A stretch of DNA of 64,000 nucleotides from Acinetobacter variabilis (GTDB taxonomy: Bacteria > Pseudomonadota > Gammaproteobacteria > Pseudomonadales > Moraxellaceae), in the NCBI RefSeq assembly GCF_000369625.1, contig NZ_KB850113.1:1925558-1989557 (forward strand). Reading direction: 5' to 3'. The notes beneath the pieces are model-generated. The model worked only from the letters and a program-made list of their open reading frames with translations. It was not told the origin of the DNA and made no database searches. A program made the position numbers and the translations under genes. Positions 54,048-62,524 of the stretch are shown here, piece after piece (within the stretch, counting starts at the first letter, position 1; every line of letters starts with the position of its first letter).

Positions 54048-54494
54048 ATGTTAAAGAAGATATTCCTTGCCACATTGACTACAGGATTCATGATGAACCT
54101 GTGGGCTCAAGATATTAGCGGAACCTGGCAACAAATTGATGATAAAACTGGAGCAGCAAAAGCCATCATTGTCATCGAAAAAGAAGCAAATAATACTTAC
54201 TCAGGCAAGATTGCGAAAATCACGCCACGTCCAGGTTATACACCACGCGAAAAATGTAATAAATGTCCAGCCCCTTATACCGATCAACCGATTTTAGGCA
54301 TGACTATTCTAAAAGGCCTGAAACACGTTGAAGGCACCAAAAATTATGAAAAAGGTCGTGTCATTGATCCATTGGCAGGTAAAATTTATGATGCCAAGGT
54401 TCGTCTAAACAATACCGGCAAGCGTTTAACACTACGTGCCAGTATGGGTGTTTCAGTTCTGGGCCGCAACCAGACCTGGATTCGTGTAGACTAA
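54048..54494 (+). CDS. DUF2147 secreted protein, copy 3
   Basis: From the ATG at 54048 this is a 148-residue precursor with the signal peptide MLKKIFLATLTTGFMMNLWA; upstream ATGs at 54039 and 54042 are alternatives. The domain matches the other copies: SGTWQQIDDKTGAAKAIIVI, KITPRPGYTPREKCNKCPAP, YEKGRVIDPLAGKIYDAKVR. The end diverges (RASMGVSVLGRNQTWIRVD). CxxC is kept. The three copies suggest duplication followed by slow divergence. Confidence 0.87.
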   Translation: MLKKIFLATLTTGFMMNLWAQDISGTWQQIDDKTGAAKAIIVIEKEANNTYSGKIAKITPRPGYTPREKCNKCPAPYTDQPILGMTILKGLKHVEGTKNYEKGRVIDPLAGKIYDAKVRLNNTGKRLTLRASMGVSVLGRNQTWIRVD

Positions 54495-54506
54495 TGATCA
54501 GCACAT

Positions 54507-54535
54507 AAAAAAGCCACGTTGAACGTGGCTTTTTT
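54507..54535. terminator. bidirectional terminator between DUF2147 copy 3 and apaH
   Basis: Stem AGCCACGT/ACGTGGCT (54512-54519 with 54523-54530) with A-run and T-run. Confidence 0.87.
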
Positions 54536-54548
54536 AGCTTTGAATTTT

Positions 54549-55394
54549 TTAAAATACCGGATTATCGACAGCGAACATTTGTTGGTCTTCCAGGCGATAA
54601 GCCATCAGCTGATTACCCCAGACACAGCCACCATCGACATTCTGAATTCGCTCAGAAATGGTTTTACCCTGTAAAGCGGCCCAGTGTCCAAATACAATTT
54701 GATGGGTTGCTGCAGTTTTCGATTCAAATTCAAACCAGGGCTTAAAACCTTCTGGCATCGGATCATCCAGTGAATCTTTAAAACTATATTCCAGACGCCC
54801 TTCTGCATCAGTTAAACGCATCCGGGTCAGGTAATTCACGATACAGCGTGTACGCTCATGACCTTCTAATTCATCTGACCAGAGTGTAGGCTCTTTCCCA
54901 AACATTTCCTTTAAGAAAGTATCCACCACCTCAAAATCATCATGGGCAATAATGGCTTCTACTTCTTTAGCCAATTCAGCCGTCTTGGCTGCATCCCAGA
55001 TATTGGGAATACCGGCATGGGTCAGTACCGTCTGTTCATTCGGAAACAGACACATCGGCTGTTTACGGATCCAGTCAATTAACTCATCACTGTCGATCGC
55101 ATCAATCACATCACGGACATTATCCTTGTCTTTAATCGGCTTAATACCGCGTGCATAAGCCAGCAAAGTCAGGTCATGATTACCCAGCACTGTTGCCGCC
55201 ACGCCATTATCGACAAGCTTTTTAATGAAGCGTAATGCACCCAGCGAGTTTTCCCCTCTAGCCACCAGATCACCAGCAAACCAGACAAAGTCCTGATCAG
55301 GATCAAAACGGATTTTTTTCAGCAGTGCCTTCAAGGCTTCAAAACAGCCTTGTACATCACCAATCACATAATTGTATCGAACAGTGCGGGTCAT
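54549..55394 (-). CDS. apaH: symmetrical diadenosine tetraphosphatase
   Basis: Hydrolyses Ap4A to two ADP and also removes Np4 caps from RNA in E. coli. The 281-residue protein has the phosphoesterase motifs VIGDVQGCFEALKALL (GD-x-Q-G), FAGDLVARGENSLGALRF (GDLV-x-RG), VLGNHDLTLLA (GNHD) and VLTHAGIPNIWD. It lies 5 bases after rsmA on the same strand and is probably cotranscribed with rsmA and pdxA. The apaG gene usually found between them in E. coli is absent. Confidence 0.94.
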   Translation of the reverse strand: MTRTVRYNYVIGDVQGCFEALKALLKKIRFDPDQDFVWFAGDLVARGENSLGALRFIKKLVDNGVAATVLGNHDLTLLAYARGIKPIKDKDNVRDVIDAIDSDELIDWIRKQPMCLFPNEQTVLTHAGIPNIWDAAKTAELAKEVEAIIAHDDFEVVDTFLKEMFGKEPTLWSDELEGHERTRCIVNYLTRMRLTDAEGRLEYSFKDSLDDPMPEGFKPWFEFESKTAATHQIVFGHWAALQGKTISERIQNVDGGCVWGNQLMAYRLEDQQMFAVDNPVF

Positions 55395-55399
55395 TATTT

Positions 55400-56212
55400 T
55401 TAAGCTACCATTTGATCAGATAATGCCACAAATTGGGCAAGTGACAGTGTCTCTGGACGTGCCATTGGATCCACACCTGCCTTTTCAAAACCATCTTCAA
55501 CCAGCATCCCTTTCAGGCTATTACGCAAAGTCTTACGGCGCTGGGTAAATACATGCGATACCAGACGAGCCAAAGCTTTTTCATTTTTTGCCATGATCGG
55601 TTTTACATCATATGGCTCCAAACGGAACACGGCAGATGTCACTTTTGGTGGCGGATTAAAAGAACCTGGCGGCACTTCAAACAGAAAAGTCGGTTTGCAG
55701 TAATACTGGATCATCACCGACAAACGACCATATTCTTTGGTGTTCGGTGAAGCTGTAATACGATCGACCACTTCTTTTTGCAGCATGAAGTGCATGTCTT
55801 TCACTTTGTCACCAAATTCCAGGAGATGGAACAATAGTGGCGTTGAAATGTTATAAGGCAGGTTTCCGACTACACGTAGCGGACGACCTTCTTCAAACAA
55901 ATTGGTGAAATCGTATTTCAGTGCGTCTGTTTCAATAATGGTTAAACGTTCAGGATGCGGCACACGACCCGGCAAACCAGCGGCCAAGTCACGGTCCAGC
56001 TCAAGTACGGTCAAGGCATCACATTCACCAATTAAAGGAGATGTCAAAGCAGCCAGACCCGGGCCAATTTCAACAATATTTTCGCCTGCACGCGGATTTA
56101 CGGAACGCACAATTTTGGCAATGACACGTTGGTCATGTAAGAAGTTTTGACCAAAACGCTTGCGCGTGTGATGCCCTTCATCTTTTGGGTTTAAGGCATT
56201 AATCTGATACAT
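55400..56212 (-). CDS. rsmA: 16S rRNA dimethyladenosine transferase
   Basis: Dimethylates A1518 and A1519 of 16S rRNA, a late step in 30S assembly (KsgA). It has 270 residues from the ATG at 56212, with GGA 7 bases upstream. Motifs: RKRFGQNFLHDQRVIAKIVR, ENIVEIGPGLAALTSPLIGE (SAM), and VVGNLPYNISTPLLFHLLEF (catalytic NLPY). The C-terminal domain has PPGSFNPPPKVTSAVFRLEP and FTQRRKTLRNSLKGML. A start four codons earlier is possible. It is 30 bases downstream of pdxA. Confidence 0.95.
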   Translation of the reverse strand: MYQINALNPKDEGHHTRKRFGQNFLHDQRVIAKIVRSVNPRAGENIVEIGPGLAALTSPLIGECDALTVLELDRDLAAGLPGRVPHPERLTIIETDALKYDFTNLFEEGRPLRVVGNLPYNISTPLLFHLLEFGDKVKDMHFMLQKEVVDRITASPNTKEYGRLSVMIQYYCKPTFLFEVPPGSFNPPPKVTSAVFRLEPYDVKPIMAKNEKALARLVSHVFTQRRKTLRNSLKGMLVEDGFEKAGVDPMARPETLSLAQFVALSDQMVA

Positions 56213-56242
56213 AGACATTTCCAACGTGTAATAAAGACGAGA

Positions 56243-57211
56243 TCATTGACGCGCTAAATCCAGCGCCAAGTCCACAGCCACATGTAAGCTTGAGCTTTTC
56301 GCAAGGCCTGTACCTGCGAGGGAGAGTGCTGTGCCGTGATCGACAGAAGTTCGGATAAACGGTAAGCCCAAAGTAATATTGATGGCTTCACCAAAGCCCT
56401 GAGATTTTAACACAGGTAAACCCTGATCGTGATACATCGCCAGAACAGCATCGGCATCTTTCAAATTTTCAGCGGTAAATAAAGTATCTGCAGGCAGGCT
56501 CAGACTCATATTGATACCTTGAGTACGGTAAGTCTCCAGTACTGGATTGATGACTTCAATCTCTTCCATACCCAAATAACCGCCCTCACCTGCATGTGGA
56601 TTTAAACCACAGACCAGAATATGCGGATGCTCGATTTTAAACTTCGATTTTAAGTCATGAATCAGGATATCAATCACCTGATGCAAGCGTTCCGGAGTAA
56701 TGGCATCGGCAACTGCACGAAGTGGCAGATGGGTGGTTGCTAAAGCAACACGTAAAGTTTTAGTCGCTAGCATCATCACCACACGCGGTACACCAGCAAA
56801 TTCCTGGTAATACTCGGTATGACCACTGAAATGGATGCCTGCATCATTAATGACTGACTTCTGCACTGGCGCTGTAGCCACTCCGACACTTTTGCCTGAC
56901 ATGGCATATTTGGCTGAACGACGCAGCTGTTCCAGTACATAAGCGGCATTGTGGCTATTTAGCTGACCTAGTACTACCGGTTCTTTTAAAGGCACATGCT
57001 CAACATAAAGCTGACCTTTTTCTGAAGAAGTCGTTTGCCCTGTGTATTCAATCAGTTCAACCAGAAGTTTTAACTGCTGCGCCCGTTGACGGAGCATATA
57101 CAGATCGGCAAGTACCACCAATGGACGCTCATCAATACGATCCGCCAGACTCAAGCAGATATCTGGACCAATTCCGGCAGGTTCACCACTGGTAATATAT
57201 AAAGGCAGCAT
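56243..57211 (-). CDS. pdxA: 4-hydroxythreonine-4-phosphate dehydrogenase
   Basis: Vitamin B6 (pyridoxal phosphate) synthesis, NAD-dependent oxidation of 4-phosphohydroxythreonine. It has 322 residues from the ATG at 57211 (AGAAGAAAG just upstream). Family segments are LYITSGEPAGIGPDICLSLA, FSGHTEYYQEFAGV (metal His), VCGLNPHAGEGGYLGMEEIE, AMYHDQGLPVLKSQGFGEAI and FIRTSVDHGTALSLAGTGLA. It heads the pdxA-rsmA-apaH run; surA, which precedes pdxA in E. coli, is not here. Confidence 0.94.
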   Translation of the reverse strand: MLPLYITSGEPAGIGPDICLSLADRIDERPLVVLADLYMLRQRAQQLKLLVELIEYTGQTTSSEKGQLYVEHVPLKEPVVLGQLNSHNAAYVLEQLRRSAKYAMSGKSVGVATAPVQKSVINDAGIHFSGHTEYYQEFAGVPRVVMMLATKTLRVALATTHLPLRAVADAITPERLHQVIDILIHDLKSKFKIEHPHILVCGLNPHAGEGGYLGMEEIEVINPVLETYRTQGINMSLSLPADTLFTAENLKDADAVLAMYHDQGLPVLKSQGFGEAINITLGLPFIRTSVDHGTALSLAGTGLAKSSSLHVAVDLALDLARQ

Positions 57212-57655
57212 GACTTTCTTCTGTATTATCAATTGTCCTTATTTTAGTACAAATTTCACAGGGAAAGTTTTAGATAAAGGTTTAGATGATGTTTATTCAA
57301 ATAATACTGTACATTTCTCATTATATTAAAGAAAGATAAAACCGGGCTGACGTCAATAAACCTCATAAAGAGTTTCAGGCAATCCTCTCAACACTCGACA
57401 TGTTTAGCTTTTGGCATTTTCAAGGAGGATTGTCTCAAGTTTAGAAAGCAAACCTAGGCAGACTTGAAGACAGGCCATTTGCTAAAGAAATACATATTAA
57501 AAAACAGGTGAATCCATTCATACAAAGACGTGCCCCTAGTCTTAGGTCCGTTTTATTATTTAATGATTAATCATATGTGTTTATAGGCTAAAAATCCTAC
57601 TGGTCATTCATTGAAAGACGTTGTAAAATACAGCACTTGAAATTTTATATTTTCA

Positions 57656-57684
57656 TTGTGGTTCTCCCGGCTTTCGGGTAGAAT
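57656..57684 (+). promoter_or_regulatory. sigma-70 promoter of rplM-rpsI
   Basis: TTGTGG (57656-57661), exactly 17 bases, TAGAAT (57679-57684), about 60 bases before the rplM ATG. The spacer carries CCCGG-CTTTC-GGG. Confidence 0.6.
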
Positions 57685-57698
57685 TCGGTCTCCTTTCG

Positions 57699-57722
57699 TT
57701 TGGACAGCTTCCATAGTCCAAA
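57699..57722 (+). promoter_or_regulatory. hairpin in the rplM 5' leader, possible autoregulatory site
   Basis: Perfect 7-bp stem TTTGGAC/GTCCAAA (57699-57705 with 57716-57722) with a 10-base loop, 24 bases ahead of the rplM ATG. L13 is known to repress its own message in E. coli; whether this hairpin serves that role here is inference. Confidence 0.4.
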
Positions 57723-57746
57723 CCAACTATAATAGGTAGTGGTTTA

Positions 57747-58175
57747 ATGAAAACTCTCAGCGCTAAGCCAGCTGAAGTTCAACACGACTGGTACGTTGTT
57801 GATGCTTCTGGCAAAACTTTAGGTCGTCTCGCGACTGAAATCGCTCGTCGTTTACGCGGTAAGCATAAAACTTCTTATACTCCTCACGTTGACACTGGTG
57901 ATTACATCGTTGTTATCAATGCTGAGCAAGTTCAAGTGACTGGTAACAAATCACTTGACAAGAAATACTATCGCCATACTGGTTTCCCTGGTGGTATTCG
58001 TGAAACTAATTTTGAAAAATTAGTTGCTCACAAACCAGAAGAAATTTTCCAACGCGCTGTAAAAGGCATGTTGCCAAAAGGTCCTCTTGGTTATGCAATG
58101 ATCAAAAAAATGAAAGTGTACGCTGGTACTGAGCATCCACATACTGCTCAACAGCCACAAGTTTTGGACATCTAA
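57747..58175 (+). CDS. rplM: 50S ribosomal protein L13
   Basis: The 142-residue L13, an early-assembly protein of the large subunit. It matches the family in [60 protein letters not shown] and [20 protein letters not shown]. It forms an operon with rpsI, 12 bases downstream, as in most bacteria. AGGTAGTGG precedes the ATG. Confidence 0.98.
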   Translation: MKTLSAKPAEVQHDWYVVDASGKTLGRLATEIARRLRGKHKTSYTPHVDTGDYIVVINAEQVQVTGNKSLDKKYYRHTGFPGGIRETNFEKLVAHKPEEIFQRAVKGMLPKGPLGYAMIKKMKVYAGTEHPHTAQQPQVLDI

Positions 58176-58187
58176 GGGATACAGCAC

Positions 58188-58574
58188 ATGGCTACTAACT
58201 ATGGTACAGGTCGCCGTAAGACCGCAACTGCACGTGTTTTCCTATCTGCTGGTACTGGTAAACTCGTAATCAACAACCGTTCTTTAGAACAATACTTCGG
58301 TCGTGAGACTGCTCGTATGGTTGTTCGTCAACCTCTAGAGCTTCTTGAAGCGACTGAGAAATATGACCTTTACATCACTGTTGCTGGTGGTGGTATCGGT
58401 GGTCAAGCAGGTGCTATCCGTCACGGTATTACTCGTGCACTGATCGCTTCTGACGAAACTCTTAAACCTGCTCTTCGTCAAGCTGGTTTCGTTACTCGTG
58501 ATGCTCGTGAAGTTGAACGTAAGAAACTTGGTTTACGTAAAGCTCGTAAACGTCCTCAATTCTCTAAACGTTAA
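58188..58574 (+). CDS. rpsI: 30S ribosomal protein S9
   Basis: The 128-residue S9. Family features are [60 protein letters not shown] and the basic tail [17 protein letters not shown], which reaches the P-site tRNA. AGGGATACAGC precedes the ATG. It is the second gene of the rplM-rpsI operon. Confidence 0.98.
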   Translation: MATNYGTGRRKTATARVFLSAGTGKLVINNRSLEQYFGRETARMVVRQPLELLEATEKYDLYITVAGGGIGGQAGAIRHGITRALIASDETLKPALRQAGFVTRDAREVERKKLGLRKARKRPQFSKR

Positions 58575-58593
58575 TTCGTTTACCGAATCGGAC

Positions 58594-58623
58594 AAAAAAC
58601 CCTGGTTTATTCCAGGGTTTTTT
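58594..58623 (+). terminator. terminator of rplM-rpsI
   Basis: Stem AACCCTGG/CCAGGGTT (58598-58605 with 58612-58619) and T-run. Confidence 0.88.
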
Positions 58624-58659
58624 ATGGCTTGAAATTGACCACTTAGTTGGATTCTATAT

Positions 58660-58779
58660 TTATTGTTCATGCACATCCTTACCCCATACCCCTTCATGAC
58701 ACCAGAAGGATTTGGTCAGATAATAATTCGCAACACCGATGATAATAAACAGAATGATTAAGCCAAAATTCATGATCAT
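58660..58779 (-). CDS. 39-residue single-pass membrane protein
   Basis: A short gene on the minus strand between rpsI and sspA, with ATG at 58779 and AGGAG about 9 bases upstream. Translation: MIMNFGLIILFIIIGVANYY then LTKSFWCHEGVWGKDVHEQ. One membrane helix is followed by a short polar tail with a Cys and a His. The strong ribosome binding site and clean layout support a real microprotein. I have no family for it. Confidence 0.65.
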   Translation of the reverse strand: MIMNFGLIILFIIIGVANYYLTKSFWCHEGVWGKDVHEQ

Positions 58780-58906
58780 GTTGTTCTGCTCCTTTCATTT
58801 TTTTCTCTACTCTACCCTGCCTTAGTCCAATTGGCTTTTTATGCTTCGTGCTTTTTAGGTTGATTTTTAGTATCCTAGTCTATTCATTAGAACTTAATCA
58901 GGATTT

Positions 58907-59575
58907 ATGTCAGTCGAAAGCGCGCCACTTCAAGGACTCACCTTATATAGCCATGCCGATGACTTTCGTTCCCATTGGATTCGCTACGTACTTGCCGAAA
59001 AGCAGATTAAATATAACCTGATTCTGGTCGATAGCGATGATGAAGATCTGGCCAGCCTCAATCCTTATAACCAGCTACCCATGCTGATTGAAAATGATTT
59101 AAAATTGTTCAATACCAGCATCATTTCCGAATATATTGATGATCGTTACCGCCAGAATAAGCTCTATGCAGATGCCCCCATGCCTCGTGCGGAACAGCGG
59201 CAATATATCTGGCGTTTTGAAAATGACTGGCTCAAACTGGCAGATATCATGCTATGCCATCCGGATAGTCTGGACGCTGCAGCCAAAGTGAAGGCTCAAA
59301 AACAGTTGCATGATATCCTGATTTCATTAACGCCCCTGTTCCAGCATTTTCCTTATTTTATGTCGGAACAATTCAGCATCTTAGATTGTATGCTGGCTCC
59401 CATTTTCATTCGACTCAAAAGCATGGGAGTAGAATTACCTCGACAACAATGTCGTCCATTTTATTTATATTGCCAACGAGTTTTTAGCCGTCCTGCATTT
59501 GCAAAATCCATGACCTTGCAGGAAAAAAACCGCTACCAAGAGCAAATCAAATCTGTAGAGAAACATCATGTCTGA
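58907..59575 (+). CDS. sspA: stringent starvation protein A
   Basis: RNA-polymerase-associated protein with a glutathione-S-transferase fold that has lost GST activity; it affects stress and starvation gene expression. The 222-residue protein has the N-terminal thioredoxin-like part TLYSHADDFRSHWIRYVLAE with IKYNLILVDSDDEDLASLNP YNQLPM split across it, and the helical C-terminal domain (FSILDCMLAPIFIRLKSMGV). The last codons overlap the sspB start by 8 bases. The position after rplM-rpsI matches E. coli. Confidence 0.92.
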   Translation: MSVESAPLQGLTLYSHADDFRSHWIRYVLAEKQIKYNLILVDSDDEDLASLNPYNQLPMLIENDLKLFNTSIISEYIDDRYRQNKLYADAPMPRAEQRQYIWRFENDWLKLADIMLCHPDSLDAAAKVKAQKQLHDILISLTPLFQHFPYFMSEQFSILDCMLAPIFIRLKSMGVELPRQQCRPFYLYCQRVFSRPAFAKSMTLQEKNRYQEQIKSVEKHHV

Positions 59576-59996
59576 ACAAGAATTCAACTTAAGTCCTACC
59601 CGTCCCTATATGGCACGTGCAATCTATGAGTGGATTTGCGACAACAATATGACGCCTTATCTGCTGGTCGATGCTACACGTCCAAATACCATGGTACCTG
59701 AACAGTTTATTAAAGATAGCCAGATTGTCCTGAATATTGTGCCGCATGCAGTTCATGCGCTGAATATGGATAATGAAGCCATCACCTTCTCAGCACGTTT
59801 TGGTGGTGTATCACGTGATATCTATGTACCGATGGCAGCAGTCCTCGGGATCTATGCACGTGAGAATGGTCAAGGATTATTCTTTGATCCAAATGAATAT
59901 GAGCATACACAAAATGATGAAGATGCTTTAAAATCAAGCACTGAAGAACAGCCTGAACCCGCAAAGAAAAAACCAACCCTAAGGTTATTAGATTAA
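59568..59996 (+). CDS. sspB: ClpXP protease specificity-enhancing factor SspB
   Basis: Adaptor that delivers ssrA-tagged proteins to ClpXP. The 142-residue protein has the N-terminal SspB fold (PTRPYMARAIYEWICDNNMT followed by PYLLVDA), the substrate-groove strand ITFSARFGGVSRDIYVPMAA, then VLGIYARENGQGLFF. An acidic linker leads to a C-terminal ClpX-binding tail (KPTLRLLD, the L-R-x-hydrophobic pattern). It is coupled to sspA by overlap. Confidence 0.93.
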   Translation: MSEQEFNLSPTRPYMARAIYEWICDNNMTPYLLVDATRPNTMVPEQFIKDSQIVLNIVPHAVHALNMDNEAITFSARFGGVSRDIYVPMAAVLGIYARENGQGLFFDPNEYEHTQNDEDALKSSTEEQPEPAKKKPTLRLLD

Positions 59997-60014
59997 AAAT
60001 AATGGAGTAAGTGA

Positions 60015-60662
60015 ATGGCTTTTGATTTAGTACAATATTTTGTTGAACAGATAGAAACTCAAAAGCCTGAGCTTCTACAAAGCTATACAAAAGAAGAAAG
60101 ACGTAAATATATTTCAGAAATCAATGCTCTCACTTTAGGCAAACTGATTAGCGAATGGCGCAATAACCCGCAAAAAATTTATAATGAAATCAAGCATCCA
60201 GATGAACTTTATATCCTAGAAATCGCCCGTCACCTGACTACCCGAGTGGAAAACCAGTCAACTTTACCAAAACCCGAGCTGGAACAGCTCACGTCTGAAA
60301 TTTTCCATTTTCAGCTGACTGAATTAAAGCAGTTACATGATACTGGCAATCATAATCAGACCAGTATCCAAGAGCTGTTGAAAGGACAAATTGAACATTT
60401 GTCTGGCCAGGCAGATGATTGGGTTTGGACAACAAATAACCTAACAGAACTCAAAGGCTCTAAACCAATTCATGAAGAAGAGCTATCATTAGAAGCATCA
60501 ATGAAGGAGTTTAGCCAAATGGTTCATCAAAATAGCCAGCATCATGATGTTGAAGAAGTTGCTGTTGTAGAAACACCAACCTGGGCAAAAATCGTTGAGC
60601 CAGTGGTTGCGCTTGCGATTCTTTGGGTACTGATTGATGCAGTATTACGCGTATTTGCATAA
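60015..60662 (+). CDS. tail-anchored hypothetical protein downstream of sspB
   Basis: A 215-residue protein of unknown family. It starts AFDLVQYFVEQIETQKPELL, is mostly helical and charged, with possible coiled coil (residues 60-150), an acidic stretch (DVEEVAVVE), then a C-terminal helix (IVEPVVALAILWVLIDAVLR). It is probably inserted as a tail-anchored membrane protein with its body in the cytoplasm. It begins 18 bases after sspB, so it is likely in the sspAB operon. No domain was recognised. Confidence 0.75.
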   Translation: MAFDLVQYFVEQIETQKPELLQSYTKEERRKYISEINALTLGKLISEWRNNPQKIYNEIKHPDELYILEIARHLTTRVENQSTLPKPELEQLTSEIFHFQLTELKQLHDTGNHNQTSIQELLKGQIEHLSGQADDWVWTTNNLTELKGSKPIHEEELSLEASMKEFSQMVHQNSQHHDVEEVAVVETPTWAKIVEPVVALAILWVLIDAVLRVFA

Positions 60663-61084
60663 ATATTTCAACCTCAAAAAATTCAGTTTTACTAAAAGCC
60701 AATGAGATATTGGCTTTTTTTATTCTTTAGATTTATCAGGGAATGAAGTGAATCAATTTTCTTAACTGAAATTTTTACCTAACTAGCCCCATAATTCATT
60801 CAAAATATTTTATTACATCTTTTAGATTAAGCTGAGATTATAAATCAAAAAATAATCACAAAATTGTTTCACATATCCTTAAATAAAAAGATAAACGCAT
60901 CACATAATTACAAAGTAGAAGTTAAAAATTAAAATCTAAAGTAAACCATTAAATTTTATATGGTTTTTATTTCAATTGTAATTTACTTGCCCATTTTTAT
61001 AATGAATTTGAATGAAAAAGATAATATTCGAACTTCATCAAATACAACTAACGCATCAACTATTTTTATAACAGGGAAATAATT
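60663..61084. other. AT-rich intergenic region before the Roadblock/GTPase locus
   Basis: About 420 bases. It holds the terminator at 60695-60722, then very AT-rich DNA with no gene recognised. The promoter of the Roadblock/GTPase locus must lie here or be lost. Confidence 0.45.
60695..60722 (+). terminator. terminator of the sspA-sspB-hypothetical operon
   Basis: Stem AAGCCAAT/ATTGGCTT (60697-60704 with 60710-60717), T-run. Confidence 0.82.
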
Positions 61085-61425
61085 GTGGCTAAGGTAACCT
61101 TAGATACACTTACAGACATTGATGGTTTCGTTGCTGCAGCATTAACTGATGGTGAAAGCGGTCTTGGCTTTAGCAACTCAATGGTGGCAATATCGATCGT
61201 AAACTTGCAGCAGCCGGCAATACAGAAGTGGTTCGCGCAAAACGCCGTGTAGCGAATTCATTAAACCTGAATGACTCGATTGAAGATATTCTGATTACGC
61301 TGGGCAAGCAATATCATCTCATTCGCCCACTCGAAAAGAATAATAATGTATTCCTGTATCTTGTACTGGATCGCTCTAAAGCAAACCGGGCTATGGCTCG
61401 TCATGAGCTTAAATCTTTTGAATAA
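61085..61425 (+). pseudogene. Roadblock/LC7-domain protein 1, frameshifted
   Basis: Reading from the GTG at 61085 gives AKVTLDTLTDIDGFVAAALT then [11 protein letters not shown] and runs out of frame. From 61183 the next frame continues [60 protein letters not shown] to TAA at 61425. The two parts form one Roadblock/LC7 domain of about 113 residues if one base is restored between 61180 and 61183. Roadblock proteins bind and regulate small GTPases (MglB, Rag and conservon systems). The shift removes the C-terminal two thirds. A sequencing error is possible but two neighbours are also broken. Confidence 0.8.
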
Positions 61426-61530
61426 GGTTTAGACTTCAGCTAATACACAGTTTTCCCCTTTATTTCATGCGATAAAGGGGATTCTTATGCGCTTCACCCA
61501 ATAAAATATAAAGTTTAATCGAGACTTAAA

Positions 61531-62510
61531 ATGCATAGGCATTATATTCATATTGGAATAGCAGGTTTAAGTATTCACGATGCTGATGAACTAAAAAAGA
61601 CTTTACAACACATCACTCCTGACCATTTTATCCTGCAATGGAACACTGCTTCCGATCCTCATCTCGATTGCCTGTTGGTGTATGAATACTTTCTTGAAAC
61701 AGAGGGTATTCAACGTGTTCTCAAAAACCAAAAATGTCCTTATTTATGCATCTCTAAAAATGCTCAATATTCGAACCAGATTATAAATAACACGCTCGCT
61801 TTACCCCTGCAAAACACACAAATTCTCAAGCACTGGTTTGAGCAAAATGTTCTTAATTCAGAAATTAAACCAGAAATAAAAGAACCTATATTTTCAACGC
61901 TAGTTCACTCCCAGCAATCTTCTGACCCTCCCTATACCATCAACTTTTTTAAAGAGATGCTGCATCCTGAAAAAGGCAAATTACATCTCTATGATCAGCA
62001 TGGCACTATTGCCATCATTGACTCAGCAAAAAACTTGCTTGGTTTGGTTAAACAAAGACCGGGCTGAAACAGGTACAGACTTTTCATTTTAATACGACTT
62101 CGCTTACTAGCGACGTATTAAAAGTGACACGTAGAGAAACGCAGATTCTGCAGGACTGGTTATGGAATTTTTTCTGGGACTCGCCTAATTTTGCTCAGAT
62201 CGCACCTGAAGATGGTCACTACAAAATTCATTACTGGCCAAAGTCAGCTCATCCGCTACATAAAAAACGTATTTTTCAGATATCTGCCTGCTTTATTTAA
62301 GGCGCTAAGATTTCAAAAATTGCTGAGCAACATGCAATTTCTTTATTCACACTTCGACAATTTATTGCAGCCAGTATGGCTTCCGGAAATATTGAAAAAA
62401 TTAATGCTTGGGAAAGTCGTTATCGCACCACTGCGCCAGTTGAAAGAACAGAACAGCAAAGTTTCATTAAAAGCTTTTTTGGAAAGCTACGATTTAAATT
62501 TGGATTTTAA
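61531..62510 (+). pseudogene. unknown adaptor of the Roadblock/GTPase locus, frameshift plus stop
   Basis: The first frame (ATG 61531) gives 178 residues, MHRHYIHIGIAGLSIHDADE to LVKQRPG, ending at TGA 62065. From about 62066 a different frame goes on with LKQVQTFHFNTTSLTSDVLK, LQDWLWNFFWDSPNFAQIAP, then a TAA at 62298-62300, then GAKISKIAEQHAISLFTLRQ and FIAASMASGNIEKINAWESR to TAA 62508-62510. With the shift and stop repaired the protein would be about 326 residues. I recognise no named domain. The C-terminal helical part may be an effector or adaptor of the neighbouring GTPase. It ends 14 bases before the GTPase start. Confidence 0.7.
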
Positions 62511-62524
62511 TAAAGTAAATACTT

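Larger units (their letters stand above)
57212..57746. other. intergenic region between pdxA and rplM with hairpins
   Basis: About 535 bases without a supported gene. It contains the inverted repeat CAATCCTC/GAGGATTG (about 57380-57387 with 57423-57430), a candidate promoter for rplM (57656-57684) and a hairpin next to the rplM ribosome binding region (57699-57722). The region before 57600 has no recognisable protein or RNA family. Confidence 0.5.
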
